Source: JAQUCI01 sp964553255 (lineage in GTDB: Bacteria; Bacillota_I; Bacilli_A; Erysipelotrichales; Erysipelotrichaceae). Taken from it: 64,000 nucleotides of DNA. The translations under genes and the position numbers were made by a program. Location of the stretch: assembly GCA_964553255.1 (NCBI GenBank), contig CAZKJS010000002.1, positions 1 to 64,000 on the forward strand. Direction: 5' to 3'. The notes under the pieces are model-generated. The model made no database searches. It was not told where the DNA came from and worked only from the letters and a program-made list of their open reading frames with translations. Of the stretch, positions 8,624-18,084 are shown in pieces (position 1 is the stretch's first letter; every line of letters starts with the position of its first letter).

Positions 8624-9724
8624 TCAAACATTGAACAAGAAATGCATGATATCGCCATCTTTAACGACATATTCTTTACCTTCTAGACGCATTTTCCCAG
8701 CTTGTTTGATAGCTGTCTCACTACGATATACTATTAAATCTTCATAGCTATATGTTTCTGCTCTTATAAACCCGCGTTGAAAATCACTATGGATTATACC
8801 AGCACACTCTGGTGCTACCATACCATCTTTGAATGTCCACGCTCTAACTTCTGGTTCTCCAGCTGTAAAGAAGGTCTTTAATCCTAATATTTGATAAGCT
8901 GACTTAATAACTTGATCTAACCCGCTTTCTTTGATACCTAAATCTTGTAAGAAAATTTTTCTATCATCTTTACTTAAGCTTGATAATTCCATCTCAATTT
9001 GAGCACAAATAGGAATGATCTCACTTTTTTCATTTTGTGCATACTCCATAACTCTTTGATAGTGCTTGTTAGTACTTGGATCGCCAATCATGTCCTCGCT
9101 CATATTGGCGATATAGATAATTGGTTTACTTGTTAATAACTGAAAGGTAGACAGTATTTTCTCTTCGTTTTTATTTAACTCAAGACTTCGCGTTGGTTTA
9201 CCTGCTTCAAGAGCTGTTTTTACTTTTAATAAAACATTGTACTCAACTTGTGCTTCTTTATCTTTTGCTTGTGCTTTACGTTCTACTTTTGCAATACGAT
9301 TTTCAATGCTTTGTAAATCGGCCATTATTAGTTCAAGATTGATGATCTCAATGTCTCTTATAGGATCAACACTACCTTCAACATGGGTAATATTATCATC
9401 ATCAAAACACCTTACTACCTCACAAATAGCATCCGTTTGCCGGATATGAGAAAGAAACTGATTACCTAAACCTTCGCCTTTACTAGCGCCTTTAACTAAG
9501 CCAGCTATATCAGTGAACTCAAATGTTGTATATATCGTTTTTCTTGGTTTAAAGATAGCTGTTATATCTTCAATACGATAATCAGGCACTTCAACCACTC
9601 CGACATTTGGTTGTATAGTCGCAAACGGATAGTTTGCGGCTTCAACTTGTGATTGTGTTATCGCATTAAATAAAGTCGATTTCCCTACATTAGGTAAACC
9701 GACTATCCCTGCAGTTAATCCCAT
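8624..9724 (-). CDS. ychF: Redox-regulated ATPase YchF (Obg-like)
   Basis: 366 residues, typical length. The P-loop GLPNVGKS (8-15) and switch region DIAGLVKGASKGEGLGN are followed by the NxxE-type specificity motif (ANMSE), which in this family gives preference for ATP over GTP. A C-terminal TGS domain is present. YchF is a universally conserved ribosome-associated ATPase linked to stress responses. It starts 2 bp after the DUF951 gene, with GAGGT upstream, giving the operon folD-DUF951-ychF. Confidence 0.95.
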   Translation of the reverse strand: MGLTAGIVGLPNVGKSTLFNAITQSQVEAANYPFATIQPNVGVVEVPDYRIEDITAIFKPRKTIYTTFEFTDIAGLVKGASKGEGLGNQFLSHIRQTDAICEVVRCFDDDNITHVEGSVDPIRDIEIINLELIMADLQSIENRIAKVERKAQAKDKEAQVEYNVLLKVKTALEAGKPTRSLELNKNEEKILSTFQLLTSKPIIYIANMSEDMIGDPSTNKHYQRVMEYAQNEKSEIIPICAQIEMELSSLSKDDRKIFLQDLGIKESGLDQVIKSAYQILGLKTFFTAGEPEVRAWTFKDGMVAPECAGIIHSDFQRGFIRAETYSYEDLIVYRSETAIKQAGKMRLEGKEYVVKDGDIMHFLFNV

Positions 9725-9726
9725 TT

Positions 9727-9924
9727 TTATACCTCGTCAGTTGCTCGAGCAACGATTTTCTTTAATCTTTTTTCAAAATCAGGTCTTTCAAACATAATAA
9801 TAGCGCCACATCCAAGACACTTCACTTTAATATCAACCCCCACCCTTGTTATTTGCCATTGTTTTGATTTATGACAAGGATGTTCTTTTTTTAACTCAAC
9901 AATATCATTTAATTTATATTCCAT
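9727..9924 (-). CDS. DUF951 family protein (YyzM-like)
   Basis: 65 residues. It matches the small DUF951 family: it starts with a basic HPCHKSKQW stretch, then RVGVDIKVKCLGCG with Cys17, Cys36 and Cys39 that may bind zinc, and the ending RPDFEKRLKKI. Function is unknown. In many Firmicutes this gene lies directly before ychF, as here. It overlaps the end of folD by 11 bp, and its GGGAG site lies within folD. Confidence 0.85.
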   Translation of the reverse strand: MEYKLNDIVELKKEHPCHKSKQWQITRVGVDIKVKCLGCGAIIMFERPDFEKRLKKIVARATDEV

Positions 9925-10777
9925 GATGTTTCTCCCTCATATAGTATGCTTTGAGTGTGTTAGATAATAACATTGTTATTGTCATTGGTCCAACTCCTTT
10001 TGGCATTGGTGTGATAAAAGACGCAACGTCTTTAACATCATCAAAATCTACATCACCATGTAGCTTGTTGTCAATACCTTTACTGGTACCAACATCAATA
10101 ACAACAGCGTTGGCTTTAACATATTCTCTTGTTATTAGTTGTGGTTTACCAACTGCAACTACCAATAGATCTGCTTGTTTACATATTTGCTTTAAATCTT
10201 TTGTATATGAGTGGCAGATTGTAACTGTCGCATTAGCTTGTTGTAATAACATCGCAATTGGCATACCAACTAGATTGCTACGACCAACTACAACAGCATG
10301 TTTCCCACTAAGATCATAATTTATTGACTTGATTAATGCCATAACACCAAGAGGTGTACAAGGTAAAAGCGCAGCTTGTTTTAATTGAGCCCTACCAACA
10401 TTTAGTGGATGTAGTCCATCTACATCTTTACTTACAGCGATCTTGTTTATCACAACATTGCTATCTAAGTGTTTAGGTAATGGTAGTTGCACTAAAATGC
10501 CATCTACAGTATTATCGTTATTTAATCTTTCAATTATGCTTAATAGCTCAATTTCCTTAGTATTTTCAGTAAGTTTTATTACCTCACTTAACATTCCAAT
10601 TTCCTGACAAGCCTTTTCTTTATTTTTAACATACACTGCACTAGCAGGATCACTTCCAACCAAAATAACTACCAGTTTTGGAATTCTTTTGCTAGCTTGT
10701 TTTAATCTATTTATCTCTTCTTTAAATGTTGACTTGTACTCTTCGGCGAGTTGATTACCCCACAGTATTTCTGCCAT
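9914..10777 (-). CDS. folD: Bifunctional methylenetetrahydrofolate dehydrogenase/cyclohydrolase
   Basis: 287 residues, full length. Catalytic Tyr49 and Lys53 lie in the YVKNKEKA motif, followed by VQLPLP and the NADP-binding VVGRSNLVGMPIA stretch. It interconverts methylene-, methenyl- and formyl-tetrahydrofolate. With the formate-THF ligase at 25-26.7 kb it supplies one-carbon units for purines, thymidylate and initiator tRNA. GGAG precedes the ATG. It heads a short operon with the DUF951 gene and ychF, a mix of functions that does not suggest a shared pathway. Confidence 0.95.
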   Translation of the reverse strand: MAEILWGNQLAEEYKSTFKEEINRLKQASKRIPKLVVILVGSDPASAVYVKNKEKACQEIGMLSEVIKLTENTKEIELLSIIERLNNDNTVDGILVQLPLPKHLDSNVVINKIAVSKDVDGLHPLNVGRAQLKQAALLPCTPLGVMALIKSINYDLSGKHAVVVGRSNLVGMPIAMLLQQANATVTICHSYTKDLKQICKQADLLVVAVGKPQLITREYVKANAVVIDVGTSKGIDNKLHGDVDFDDVKDVASFITPMPKGVGPMTITMLLSNTLKAYYMREKHHGI

Positions 10778-10786
10778 TTTTCGCTC

Positions 10787-11233
10787 CTATAACTCAGCAC
10801 TATCTAAGATGATCGTGACTGGTCCATCATTTACTAACTCTATTTTCATATCGGCCTGAAATACACCAGTGATTACTCTTTGATCAAGATTTCGTAAGCA
10901 ATCATTAAAATGATCATATAAGCTCGTTGCTTGCTCTGGTTTCATTGCTAGTTCAAAACCAGGTCTTCTTCCTTTTTTACAGTCAGCGTATAACGTAAAC
11001 TGTGAAATTGAAAGTATTGATCCATTGATATCAGCTAAACATTTATTTAGTTTGCCTGCTTCATCTTCAAATATGCGTAGTCCAGATACTTTATTTGCTA
11101 GTTTCTCACAAGTTTCTCTATTGTCACTATGGGTAAAACCAATCAATAAAACAAACCCATTATCAATTGTACCATATACTTTATCATCAATCTTAACTGC
11201 AGCATATCTTACTCTTTGAATTACTATTTTCAT
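10787..11233 (-). CDS. dtd: D-aminoacyl-tRNA deacylase
   Basis: 148 residues from the ATG at 11233, which has AGAGG upstream. An in-frame ATG at 11305 would add 24 residues that no family member has and would run into the divergent rarA gene. The SQFTLYADCKKGRRPGF active-site region and the C-terminal NDGPVTI motif with the Gly-cisPro pair are typical. The enzyme cleaves D-amino acids from mischarged tRNA. It ends 9 bp before folD and may share its transcript. Confidence 0.93.
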   Translation of the reverse strand: MKIVIQRVRYAAVKIDDKVYGTIDNGFVLLIGFTHSDNRETCEKLANKVSGLRIFEDEAGKLNKCLADINGSILSISQFTLYADCKKGRRPGFELAMKPEQATSLYDHFNDCLRNLDQRVITGVFQADMKIELVNDGPVTIILDSAEL

Positions 11234-11296
11234 GTCTACCTCTTTCTTTATTTTACTATGTTTTAATAAATGATAAAATAGTAAAGGGTACCTATT

Positions 11297-12562
11297 TTGA
11301 AACAACCTTTAGCATTTAGATTACGACCAGAAAACTTAGATGAGATCATTGGTCAAAAACACCTAGTAGGTAAAGACAAAATACTAAGAAGATGCGTTGA
11401 AGAGAAAACTATTTTTTCAATGATTTTTTTTGGTCCTCCAGGAACTGGAAAAACCACTCTAGCAATGGTTTTAGCTAAAGAACTCGGTTTACCTTTTAGA
11501 ATGTTTAACGCTGTTACCGGAAATAAAAAAGAACTAGATCAAATATTTTTAGAAGCTAAGCTTGCCGGACAATTAATGATGATCGTTGAAGAAATACATC
11601 GCTTAAATAAAGACAAACAGGATTTACTATTACCTTATGTGGAAAACGGTGAGATAACTCTAATTGGTACTACTACTTCTAATCCTTATTTCGCGATAAA
11701 TCCCGCAATTAGATCACGTTGTCATTTACTTGAACTTTATCCATTAACAGAAGAAGATATTACAAACGCTCTTGATAGAGCTGTAAATCATCCACAATGG
11801 TATCAAAAAACAACTATCCAGCAAGCCGCTAAGCAACAACTGGCCCGTTACGCTAATGGTGATTTAAGATATGCCCTTAATGTGCTTGAAATAAGTGCAT
11901 TGAGTGTTAAAGACCAAGAAATAACAATAGATGTCATTATGCAGCATCTCCCTATCAAAAACTTAGCGTTTGATAGTGATGGTGATGGTTATTATGATGC
12001 TTTAAGTGCAATGCAAAAATCAATCAGAGGCAGTGATGTTGATGCCGCTTTATATTATTTAGCACAACTTATTCTAGCTCAAGATATGGATGCGATTGAA
12101 AGACGCTTATTAGCAACTGCTTATGAAGATATTGGATTAGCTAATCCCGCTGCAGTTAGTCGTACTATCAATGCAATTGATGCCGCAAAACGTATTGGCT
12201 TTCCAGAAGCTGTATTACCCTTAGGAGTTGCAATTATTGATCTAGCATTATCACCTAAATCAAAATCTGCTTGTACCGCTATCAATGCCGCTATCAGTGA
12301 AGTTAAAGAGCACCCTTTACCAACACCACGATTTCTACGTTTGACTCCGGTCGGTATGGCTGACAAAGACAAATATCCATATGATCGACCTGATCTTTGG
12401 CATTTGATTCAATATTTACCAAACGACATTAAGGATATACAGTTCTATCAACCAAACGAAAACAGCAGTTATGAAAAAACACTTGCGAATAATTTAAAAA
12501 AATTAAAACAATATCAGCGAAGTACTGAATTAGCCAAACTCAAAAAAAAGATCATTGACTAG
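11297..12562 (+). CDS. rarA: Replication-associated recombination protein A (RarA/MgsA)
   Basis: 421 residues of the AAA+ clamp-loader-like RarA family. It begins KQPLAFRLRPENLDEIIGQ as the family does, with a TTG start. Walker A is GPPGTGKTT (46-54) and the arginine-finger region AIRSRC is intact. Walker B reads VEEIHR (97-102) where nearly all relatives have VDEIHR, a conservative Asp-to-Glu change at a Mg-binding position. RarA acts at stalled forks with SSB. It is divergent from dtd and overlaps the end of the convergent ABC permease gene by 11 bp. An extended -10 (TGATAAAAT, 11271-11279) precedes it. Confidence 0.9.
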   Translation: MKQPLAFRLRPENLDEIIGQKHLVGKDKILRRCVEEKTIFSMIFFGPPGTGKTTLAMVLAKELGLPFRMFNAVTGNKKELDQIFLEAKLAGQLMMIVEEIHRLNKDKQDLLLPYVENGEITLIGTTTSNPYFAINPAIRSRCHLLELYPLTEEDITNALDRAVNHPQWYQKTTIQQAAKQQLARYANGDLRYALNVLEISALSVKDQEITIDVIMQHLPIKNLAFDSDGDGYYDALSAMQKSIRGSDVDAALYYLAQLILAQDMDAIERRLLATAYEDIGLANPAAVSRTINAIDAAKRIGFPEAVLPLGVAIIDLALSPKSKSACTAINAAISEVKEHPLPTPRFLRLTPVGMADKDKYPYDRPDLWHLIQYLPNDIKDIQFYQPNENSSYEKTLANNLKKLKQYQRSTELAKLKKKIID

Positions 12563-13793
12563 TTACTGAACTAGTTACCATGATCTTTTTCTTTTTTCTT
12601 TTATTATCTAGTATTCCTTGTTTATAGAAGTAAAGTCCAAAATCCAACACTAATAATATGGCAATGATCGCAAAGATTAAACTTATCATAATTTCATAAC
12701 TTGCGACATTTTGGATCAAAAGGCGACAAGGCATAAACAACATCGAGAAAAATGGCACAAAAGAAAGATAATATCCCATTCCTTCACTCATATGATACGG
12801 TGTGTTAATTGATATAGCGAAGTAATAGATAACCAATAGAATCAAGTAACAAGGTGCTTGAATGTTGCTAGATTCTTCAATGTTATTGACGAAACTTGAT
12901 ACGATAACCATTATCATTTGTAATAGAAGGATCCCAAATATTAAAAACACCAAGGACAGCGCAAACGCAATCAAAACCGTACTGTCGATATTTAAATAAA
13001 GTAAAAGATCTTTAAATCCAAGCAAAGGTTCATTAATCAATCCTAATTTATGCGCAAAAACTGTTAAGCCAGAACCATCGTCATAACTAAGTCTAATAAC
13101 TATCCATCCCATTATTATTACCCCGGTAATCAACGTTTGAATCATTATAGTTAACCAACCAATTAGCATTTTACTGATAAAATGGGTTTTAGCAGTAACT
13201 GATGTCAAAATCAACTCTAAGATCTTACTTGTTTTCTCATAAACAACCTCATTGGCAATCATGCTACTATAGCTTAACATCATGAAATATATTGTAGTTA
13301 TGACCACAAAAATTAAGTTTTGTTTAGTTGCATCTATAAAATCATCTGCTTTTGTTTTATTGGTTAAATTAAACGAAGTTAAACTTTCACTTAGCGTTAT
13401 TAACTCACTATCAATAAATAACCGTGCGTGCTCTTGTGTGTAATTATGTATCAACTGAAATATCTTTTGAGTATTGTCGATACTCATTGGATATATTGAT
13501 TCAACAACCCATTCTATGCCCTCATTTTTAAGGATATATGTATTGTTATCAATTTCTTGATTTTGATATAGTTTAAGTTCAATCTTCTCAGTATTCCTGA
13601 ATAGTTCTTTTTTATCATATAGATTCTCATCGATATATACCACTAAAGGTTCAAACATATTAGGATTAATCATTAGCAGTGCTTTATCCACAAACAATCC
13701 TATACCTATCAATATTATCAACAAGATATTTAGGATTATCACCGCTTTATTATTAAAGCGCCGTTTTAAAGAGAAAGCGATTAAATGTTTCAT
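12552..13793 (-). CDS. ABC-2 type exporter permease (NatB-like)
   Basis: 413 residues. One N-terminal membrane segment (about 15-37), a large outside domain (about 40-165) and five or six further membrane segments match the ABC2_membrane_3/NatB architecture. The AYFMMLSYSSMIANEVVYEKTSKILELILTS region, split here as EKTSKILELILTS, is the hallmark of these exporters. The start overlaps the ATPase gene stop by 4 bp. The family exports sodium ions, antimicrobial compounds or other substrates; specificity cannot be read. Its tail overlaps rarA on the other strand. Confidence 0.85.
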   Translation of the reverse strand: MKHLIAFSLKRRFNNKAVIILNILLIILIGIGLFVDKALLMINPNMFEPLVVYIDENLYDKKELFRNTEKIELKLYQNQEIDNNTYILKNEGIEWVVESIYPMSIDNTQKIFQLIHNYTQEHARLFIDSELITLSESLTSFNLTNKTKADDFIDATKQNLIFVVITTIYFMMLSYSSMIANEVVYEKTSKILELILTSVTAKTHFISKMLIGWLTIMIQTLITGVIIMGWIVIRLSYDDGSGLTVFAHKLGLINEPLLGFKDLLLYLNIDSTVLIAFALSLVFLIFGILLLQMIMVIVSSFVNNIEESSNIQAPCYLILLVIYYFAISINTPYHMSEGMGYYLSFVPFFSMLFMPCRLLIQNVASYEIMISLIFAIIAILLVLDFGLYFYKQGILDNKRKKKKIMVTSSVTSQ

Positions 13794-14674
13794 TGTAACC
13801 CTCCGCTACTAACTATATCGGCAATTGTAGGTAACTCCAGTTTCAAAGAGATAATTTGATCTTCTTTTAGTAATTTACGCATTATTTTTTTAGCTTTTAC
13901 ATTATTTAACATGATTAACCGCGTAACATTACCTTGCTCAATTTGAGCTAAAACCCCTTCTTCAAGACTATAGTCTTTTTTAATCATTTCATTTATCGTA
14001 ACGTATCTTAGTTCACTTTTTAGTTTCATTTCATTGATAGATCCATAGTATCTAACTTCTTGTTTATCAAGTATTATTATGTTCTCACAAAACTCTTCTA
14101 TATACTCGTATTGATGTGACGATATCAAAATTGATCTTCCTTCATTTCTTAGTTCAGTTATTAAATCTTTCATTATCTTTATATTTGTTATGTCTAAACC
14201 TGTTAATGGTTCATCTAGAATAATAATCTTTGGTTGGTGAATAAGAGCACATACTAACTGAACTTTTTGTTGATTACCTTTTGATAGTTCTTTTATACGA
14301 CGATCTTTGTATTGTGCTATATCTAAACGTTCTAACCAATATACGATTTCTTTATCAATCGTTTGTTTTTCCATTTGTTTTAAACTAGCCAAAAATCTTA
14401 ATTGTTCAATCACTCTTAGATCTTTATATACACTCTTGTCTTCTGGTAAATACCCAAACAGTTTAGTGTTTAAACCAATTATCGATTGCTTGTTATATGT
14501 TATTTTCCCATCATCAGGTATCAATAATCCTAACAATAAACGAAAGGTAGTTGTTTTACCGCTGCCATTGGTACCAACCACCCCTAATATTTCACTTGAT
14601 GATAATGTAAATGATAAGTCTTTTATTCCTTTGTTAGCTCCGTAGTATTTTGTAAGATTATTTACCTCTAGCAT
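13790..14674 (-). CDS. ABC-2 exporter ATPase (NatA-like)
   Basis: 294 residues from the ATG at 14674. The in-frame ATG 12 bp upstream has no ribosome site, while GGGTGAT lies just before the chosen start. Walker A is GTNGSGKT (34-41), the signature LSKGNQQKV near 137, and Walker B IIILDEPLTGLD. It powers the membrane partner encoded next, with which it overlaps by 4 bp. A terminator separates the pair from the tcdA gene upstream. Confidence 0.9.
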   Translation of the reverse strand: MLEVNNLTKYYGANKGIKDLSFTLSSSEILGVVGTNGSGKTTTFRLLLGLLIPDDGKITYNKQSIIGLNTKLFGYLPEDKSVYKDLRVIEQLRFLASLKQMEKQTIDKEIVYWLERLDIAQYKDRRIKELSKGNQQKVQLVCALIHQPKIIILDEPLTGLDITNIKIMKDLITELRNEGRSILISSHQYEYIEEFCENIIILDKQEVRYYGSINEMKLKSELRYVTINEMIKKDYSLEEGVLAQIEQGNVTRLIMLNNVKAKKIMRKLLKEDQIISLKLELPTIADIVSSGGLQ

Positions 14675-14699
14675 TTGATCACCCATGTTAGTATTGGAT

Positions 14700-14727
14700 T
14701 AAAAAAAGAAGATTCCTAAATCTTCTT
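14700..14727 (-). terminator. Terminator at the end of the mutS-mutL-miaA-tcdA operon
   Basis: On the minus strand AAGAAGATT and AATCTTCTT (14719-14727 and 14706-14714) pair over a 4-nt loop, followed by seven Ts. The tcdA stop codon lies within the loop region, so coding sequence and terminator overlap. Confidence 0.85.
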
Positions 14728-15438
14728 TTTGTTCATTATGTTTCTAATTACATAAAAGGCACACATCAACCCTGCTGCATTAGGTACAAAAGCAGAACTC
14801 CCTGGTGGTGTCCTATTATTTTTTAGATCTTCATTGTCTGGCTCTCTTATTACTGATAATGGTTGCTCAAGTGAAAACACAACATCTATTGGATAATCAA
14901 TATTACGCTTTCGTGCTTGTAACCGCATGGCTTTGGCTAAAGGATCAGTATCGGTTTTGCTTAGTTTTGTATAAATCAAACGTGATGGATCCATACGATT
15001 ACCCATCCCTAAACTACTTATTATTGGTATCTTTTCACTATGGCAATGTGCTATCAGATCAAGCTTATTGCTAATGGTATCGATAGCGTCAATTACATAG
15101 TCAACATCCCAATCAATTGCCGTTATCGTTTCATTTGATAGGAAAAGTTGATATGTCACAACCTCACATTTGGGGTTGATAGTCTTAATTCTGGCACTCA
15201 TGACATCTACTTTTGCTATACCAATAGTTTCATGGTTGGCATGAACTTGACGGTTAATATTAGTTATTTGCACACAATCGTTATCGATCATTATAATTTT
15301 TTTAATACCACTCCGCACTAACGCTTCACAAGCCATTGCCCCCACACCACCAATGCCAACAACCATAACGGTTGCTTGTTTTATATTATTAAGTTGTTCA
15401 TCATTAAGTATTAAACTTAAACGTGTAAACTCATCCAT
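14716..15438 (-). CDS. tcdA: tRNA threonylcarbamoyladenosine dehydratase
   Basis: 240 residues of the ThiF/E1-like family. The nucleotide-binding GIGGVG motif (28-33), DNDCVQITNINRQ and the C-terminal RTPPGSSAFVPNAAG stretch are typical of TcdA (CsdL/YgdL). It converts t6A37 of ANN-decoding tRNAs into the cyclic form ct6A using ATP. It overlaps the end of miaA by 8 bp, so two tRNA position-37 modification genes are coupled. A more general ThiF-like activating enzyme is less likely given length and motifs. Confidence 0.9.
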   Translation of the reverse strand: MDEFTRLSLILNDEQLNNIKQATVMVVGIGGVGAMACEALVRSGIKKIIMIDNDCVQITNINRQVHANHETIGIAKVDVMSARIKTINPKCEVVTYQLFLSNETITAIDWDVDYVIDAIDTISNKLDLIAHCHSEKIPIISSLGMGNRMDPSRLIYTKLSKTDTDPLAKAMRLQARKRNIDYPIDVVFSLEQPLSVIREPDNEDLKNNRTPPGSSAFVPNAAGLMCAFYVIRNIMNKKKI

Positions 15439-16336
15439 TATGCAACCATTCCTTTACTTCTTTGTGGATGTTACTCATAAAAGTATCATCATTGATATCA
15501 AACCATTTTACTGGCAACTGATTATTAAACCATGTATATTGTCTTTTCGCAAACTGTCTTGTGTGAAGTTTGATATTATTAACGATTACTTCTTTAGCAA
15601 CGCTATTTTGATAGTAATCACGCCACTCACGATACCCTATTGCTTGTAATGCTTGGTAATTGAATATTACAGGATCATTTTGATAAAGTTCGTCAACTTC
15701 TTCAAAAAGACCTTCTTTGATCATTTCATCAATTCTGCACTCAATCCGCTTGTATAATATATCACGTTGACAAGTTAAACCTATCAAAAGACAATCATAG
15801 ATTGGTTCTTTAATTTGTTTAGCCAATACATCGCTACGCTTATTACCACTCATTGCCATTTGTAAAGCTCGCAATAAACGCTTACGATTATTAACATGAA
15901 TATCTTTAGCTGTTTGTGGATCAATATTGGTTAATTTGAACATAAGTTGTTCATTGGTTAAACTTTCAAGCTTGAAATCTATTTTCTCTTCTTCGATAAA
16001 TTGATAATCATATAAAGCTGCTTTTATATATAATCCTGTTCCACCAACGATAATTGGTAACTTTGCGTTTTTGCTTAACTTAGATATTATCTTTCGACTT
16101 TCTTTTTGAAATGCAGCCACATGATAATTTTCACTGATATCTTTGGTGTCAATCAAATGATGAACTACCATTTTTTGTTGGTCTTTACTAACTTTCGCAC
16201 TTCCAATATTTAGTTGTCGGTATACTTGTATTGAATCGCCACTAATGATCTCACCATTATATTGTTGCGCTAAACTTATCCCGACTTGACTTTTGCCTAC
16301 CGCTGTTGGTCCAATCACCACTAATACTTTTATCAT
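15431..16336 (-). CDS. miaA: tRNA dimethylallyltransferase
   Basis: 301 residues. The P-loop GPTAVGKS (9-16), the substrate motif DSIQVYRQLNIGSAKV and GGTGLYIKA are all present. It transfers dimethylallyl to A37 of tRNAs reading UNN codons, using the isoprenoid made by the MEP pathway. Its ATGA start overlaps the mutL stop by 4 bp, and the next gene tcdA overlaps its TGA stop. The mutS-mutL-miaA order is widespread in bacteria. Confidence 0.95.
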   Translation of the reverse strand: MIKVLVVIGPTAVGKSQVGISLAQQYNGEIISGDSIQVYRQLNIGSAKVSKDQQKMVVHHLIDTKDISENYHVAAFQKESRKIISKLSKNAKLPIIVGGTGLYIKAALYDYQFIEEEKIDFKLESLTNEQLMFKLTNIDPQTAKDIHVNNRKRLLRALQMAMSGNKRSDVLAKQIKEPIYDCLLIGLTCQRDILYKRIECRIDEMIKEGLFEEVDELYQNDPVIFNYQALQAIGYREWRDYYQNSVAKEVIVNNIKLHTRQFAKRQYTWFNNQLPVKWFDINDDTFMSNIHKEVKEWLHNG

Positions 16337-18084
16337 CTTAAGAACTCTTTCTTTAGTTGGGTATCACTTAAGTGAATAAATGTTGGTCTACCATGAGGGC
16401 AATTAAACGGATTATCACATTTTTGTAAATTAATTATCACTTCTTTCATTTCTGACATGCTCAAATGATGATTGAATTTTATCGAAACATGACAAGCTAA
16501 AGAAGCTAACGCAGCTTTTCTTATTGACAGTAAGCTAACATCTTGGCTTTGTTGATAATGATCGATCATATCTTGAATAAAGGTGGCAACATCAACATCA
16601 CTCATCCACAAGGGAATATTACGACATAAAATACTATCAGAGCCAAAACGTTCAATCTTAACATTTATCTTTGCAAGCATTTCAGCAATCACATCAAAGT
16701 CAGTTTGTATGAAACTACCAACTTCAATAACTAAAGGGATAAGTAACGTTTGAAATTCAACTTTCTCTTCACTTAACATTCTTTGATAGCGTTCGTAGTT
16801 ATATCTTTCTTGTGCTGCGTGTTGATCGATCACATATAAACCATCTACTCCTTCTGCTAGTATGTAGTTACCATGTAATTGACCAATAACACTCATTATT
16901 GGAAACTGATTACTTTTACTATTTATTACTTTTATCTTTTCTTCTATCGGTATTTCTTCATATATTGATTCTGGTTCAGCAATCATTGTAACTTCTTGTT
17001 GGTTTAGTGGTTTAATAAGATCATCTAAATTGAAATTGGTGAATTCAATTTTTGTATTGTACGCTTGGGGTACTATTTTTTTTATGTTTGGAGCTCTCAT
17101 ATTATCGTTTAAGGAACTGTAAAGACTCTTTCTGATCAAATCTTCAAGTTGTTGTTCTTTTGATAATCTTACTTCCCATTTGCTTGGATGTACGTTAACA
17201 TCAACAAGTTTTGCATCCATTTTAATATCTAAAACAACAATCGGATAGCGATCATCTGGAATATAATCTCTAAACGCCTCCATAACAACTTTTTGTAAGC
17301 GATAAGATTTTATCATTCGAGAATTAACAAAGATGTTAATATAGTTCTTTGTCGCTCTATTTATTGAGGGTAATACATACATACCGTTAAGTTCATAGTC
17401 ATAATCTTTAGCAGCTATCTTAACTGTATTCCGTGCTACTTCAATCCCATAAACCATTGCCATAACTTCTTGCAAATCATTTTTACCATTTGATCTAAAC
17501 AACTCTTTGTCATCACTGGTATAAATAAAAGCAATGTCTGGTCGACTCAAAGCGAACTTCTCAATATTTGATGTAATAATAGAAGCTTCGTATTGCCTGC
17601 TCTTTAAGTGTTTTAAACGAGCAGGTGTTTTTTGAAATATGTGTTCAACTGTTATCTGGGTTCCTTCAGGACAATATTGTGGTTTTACAGCTATGATTTG
17701 ACCAAACTCAATCATAACATTGGTTGCTTCAGTACGATCGTTTGTCATCAATGTAACTTTACTTACTGAGGCGATTGAAGGTAATGCTTCACCGCGAAAT
17801 CCCATTGTATTAATAGCCCACAAATCAGCATCCGCTTTTATCTTGCTTGTCGCATGTCTTTCAAACGCCATTACAGCATCACTACTATCCATCCCTAAAC
17901 CATCATCAATTACTTGAATAAGTGAAATACCACCATCTTTGATGTTTATTTCAATTCGTTTTGCATCTGCATCAATCGCATTCTCTACCAACTCTTTGAC
18001 TATTCCTGCTGGTCGCTCAATAACCTCTCCAGCGGCTATCATATTAGTCAAGTGTTGGTTAAGCCGTTCTATCTTTCCCATCAT
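16333..18084 (-). CDS. mutL: DNA mismatch repair protein MutL
   Basis: 583 residues. The N-terminal GHKL ATPase shows ELVENAIDAD, DDGLGMD and GFRGEAL. The C-terminal endonuclease motifs are complete: DQHAAQERYNYE (420-431), ACHVSIK (531-537) and CPHGRPT (562-568). This is therefore the nicking type of MutL used by species without MutH, with strand choice guided by the sliding clamp. Its start overlaps the mutS stop by 4 bp. Confidence 0.96.
   Translation of the reverse strand: MMGKIERLNQHLTNMIAAGEVIERPAGIVKELVENAIDADAKRIEINIKDGGISLIQVIDDGLGMDSSDAVMAFERHATSKIKADADLWAINTMGFRGEALPSIASVSKVTLMTNDRTEATNVMIEFGQIIAVKPQYCPEGTQITVEHIFQKTPARLKHLKSRQYEASIITSNIEKFALSRPDIAFIYTSDDKELFRSNGKNDLQEVMAMVYGIEVARNTVKIAAKDYDYELNGMYVLPSINRATKNYINIFVNSRMIKSYRLQKVVMEAFRDYIPDDRYPIVVLDIKMDAKLVDVNVHPSKWEVRLSKEQQLEDLIRKSLYSSLNDNMRAPNIKKIVPQAYNTKIEFTNFNLDDLIKPLNQQEVTMIAEPESIYEEIPIEEKIKVINSKSNQFPIMSVIGQLHGNYILAEGVDGLYVIDQHAAQERYNYERYQRMLSEEKVEFQTLLIPLVIEVGSFIQTDFDVIAEMLAKINVKIERFGSDSILCRNIPLWMSDVDVATFIQDMIDHYQQSQDVSLLSIRKAALASLACHVSIKFNHHLSMSEMKEVIINLQKCDNPFNCPHGRPTFIHLSDTQLKKEFLR

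Noticed and set aside
11234..11305. N-terminal extension of dtd
   Set aside because: The extra 24 residues are not like the family, overlap the divergent rarA start, and AGAGG lies before the inner ATG.
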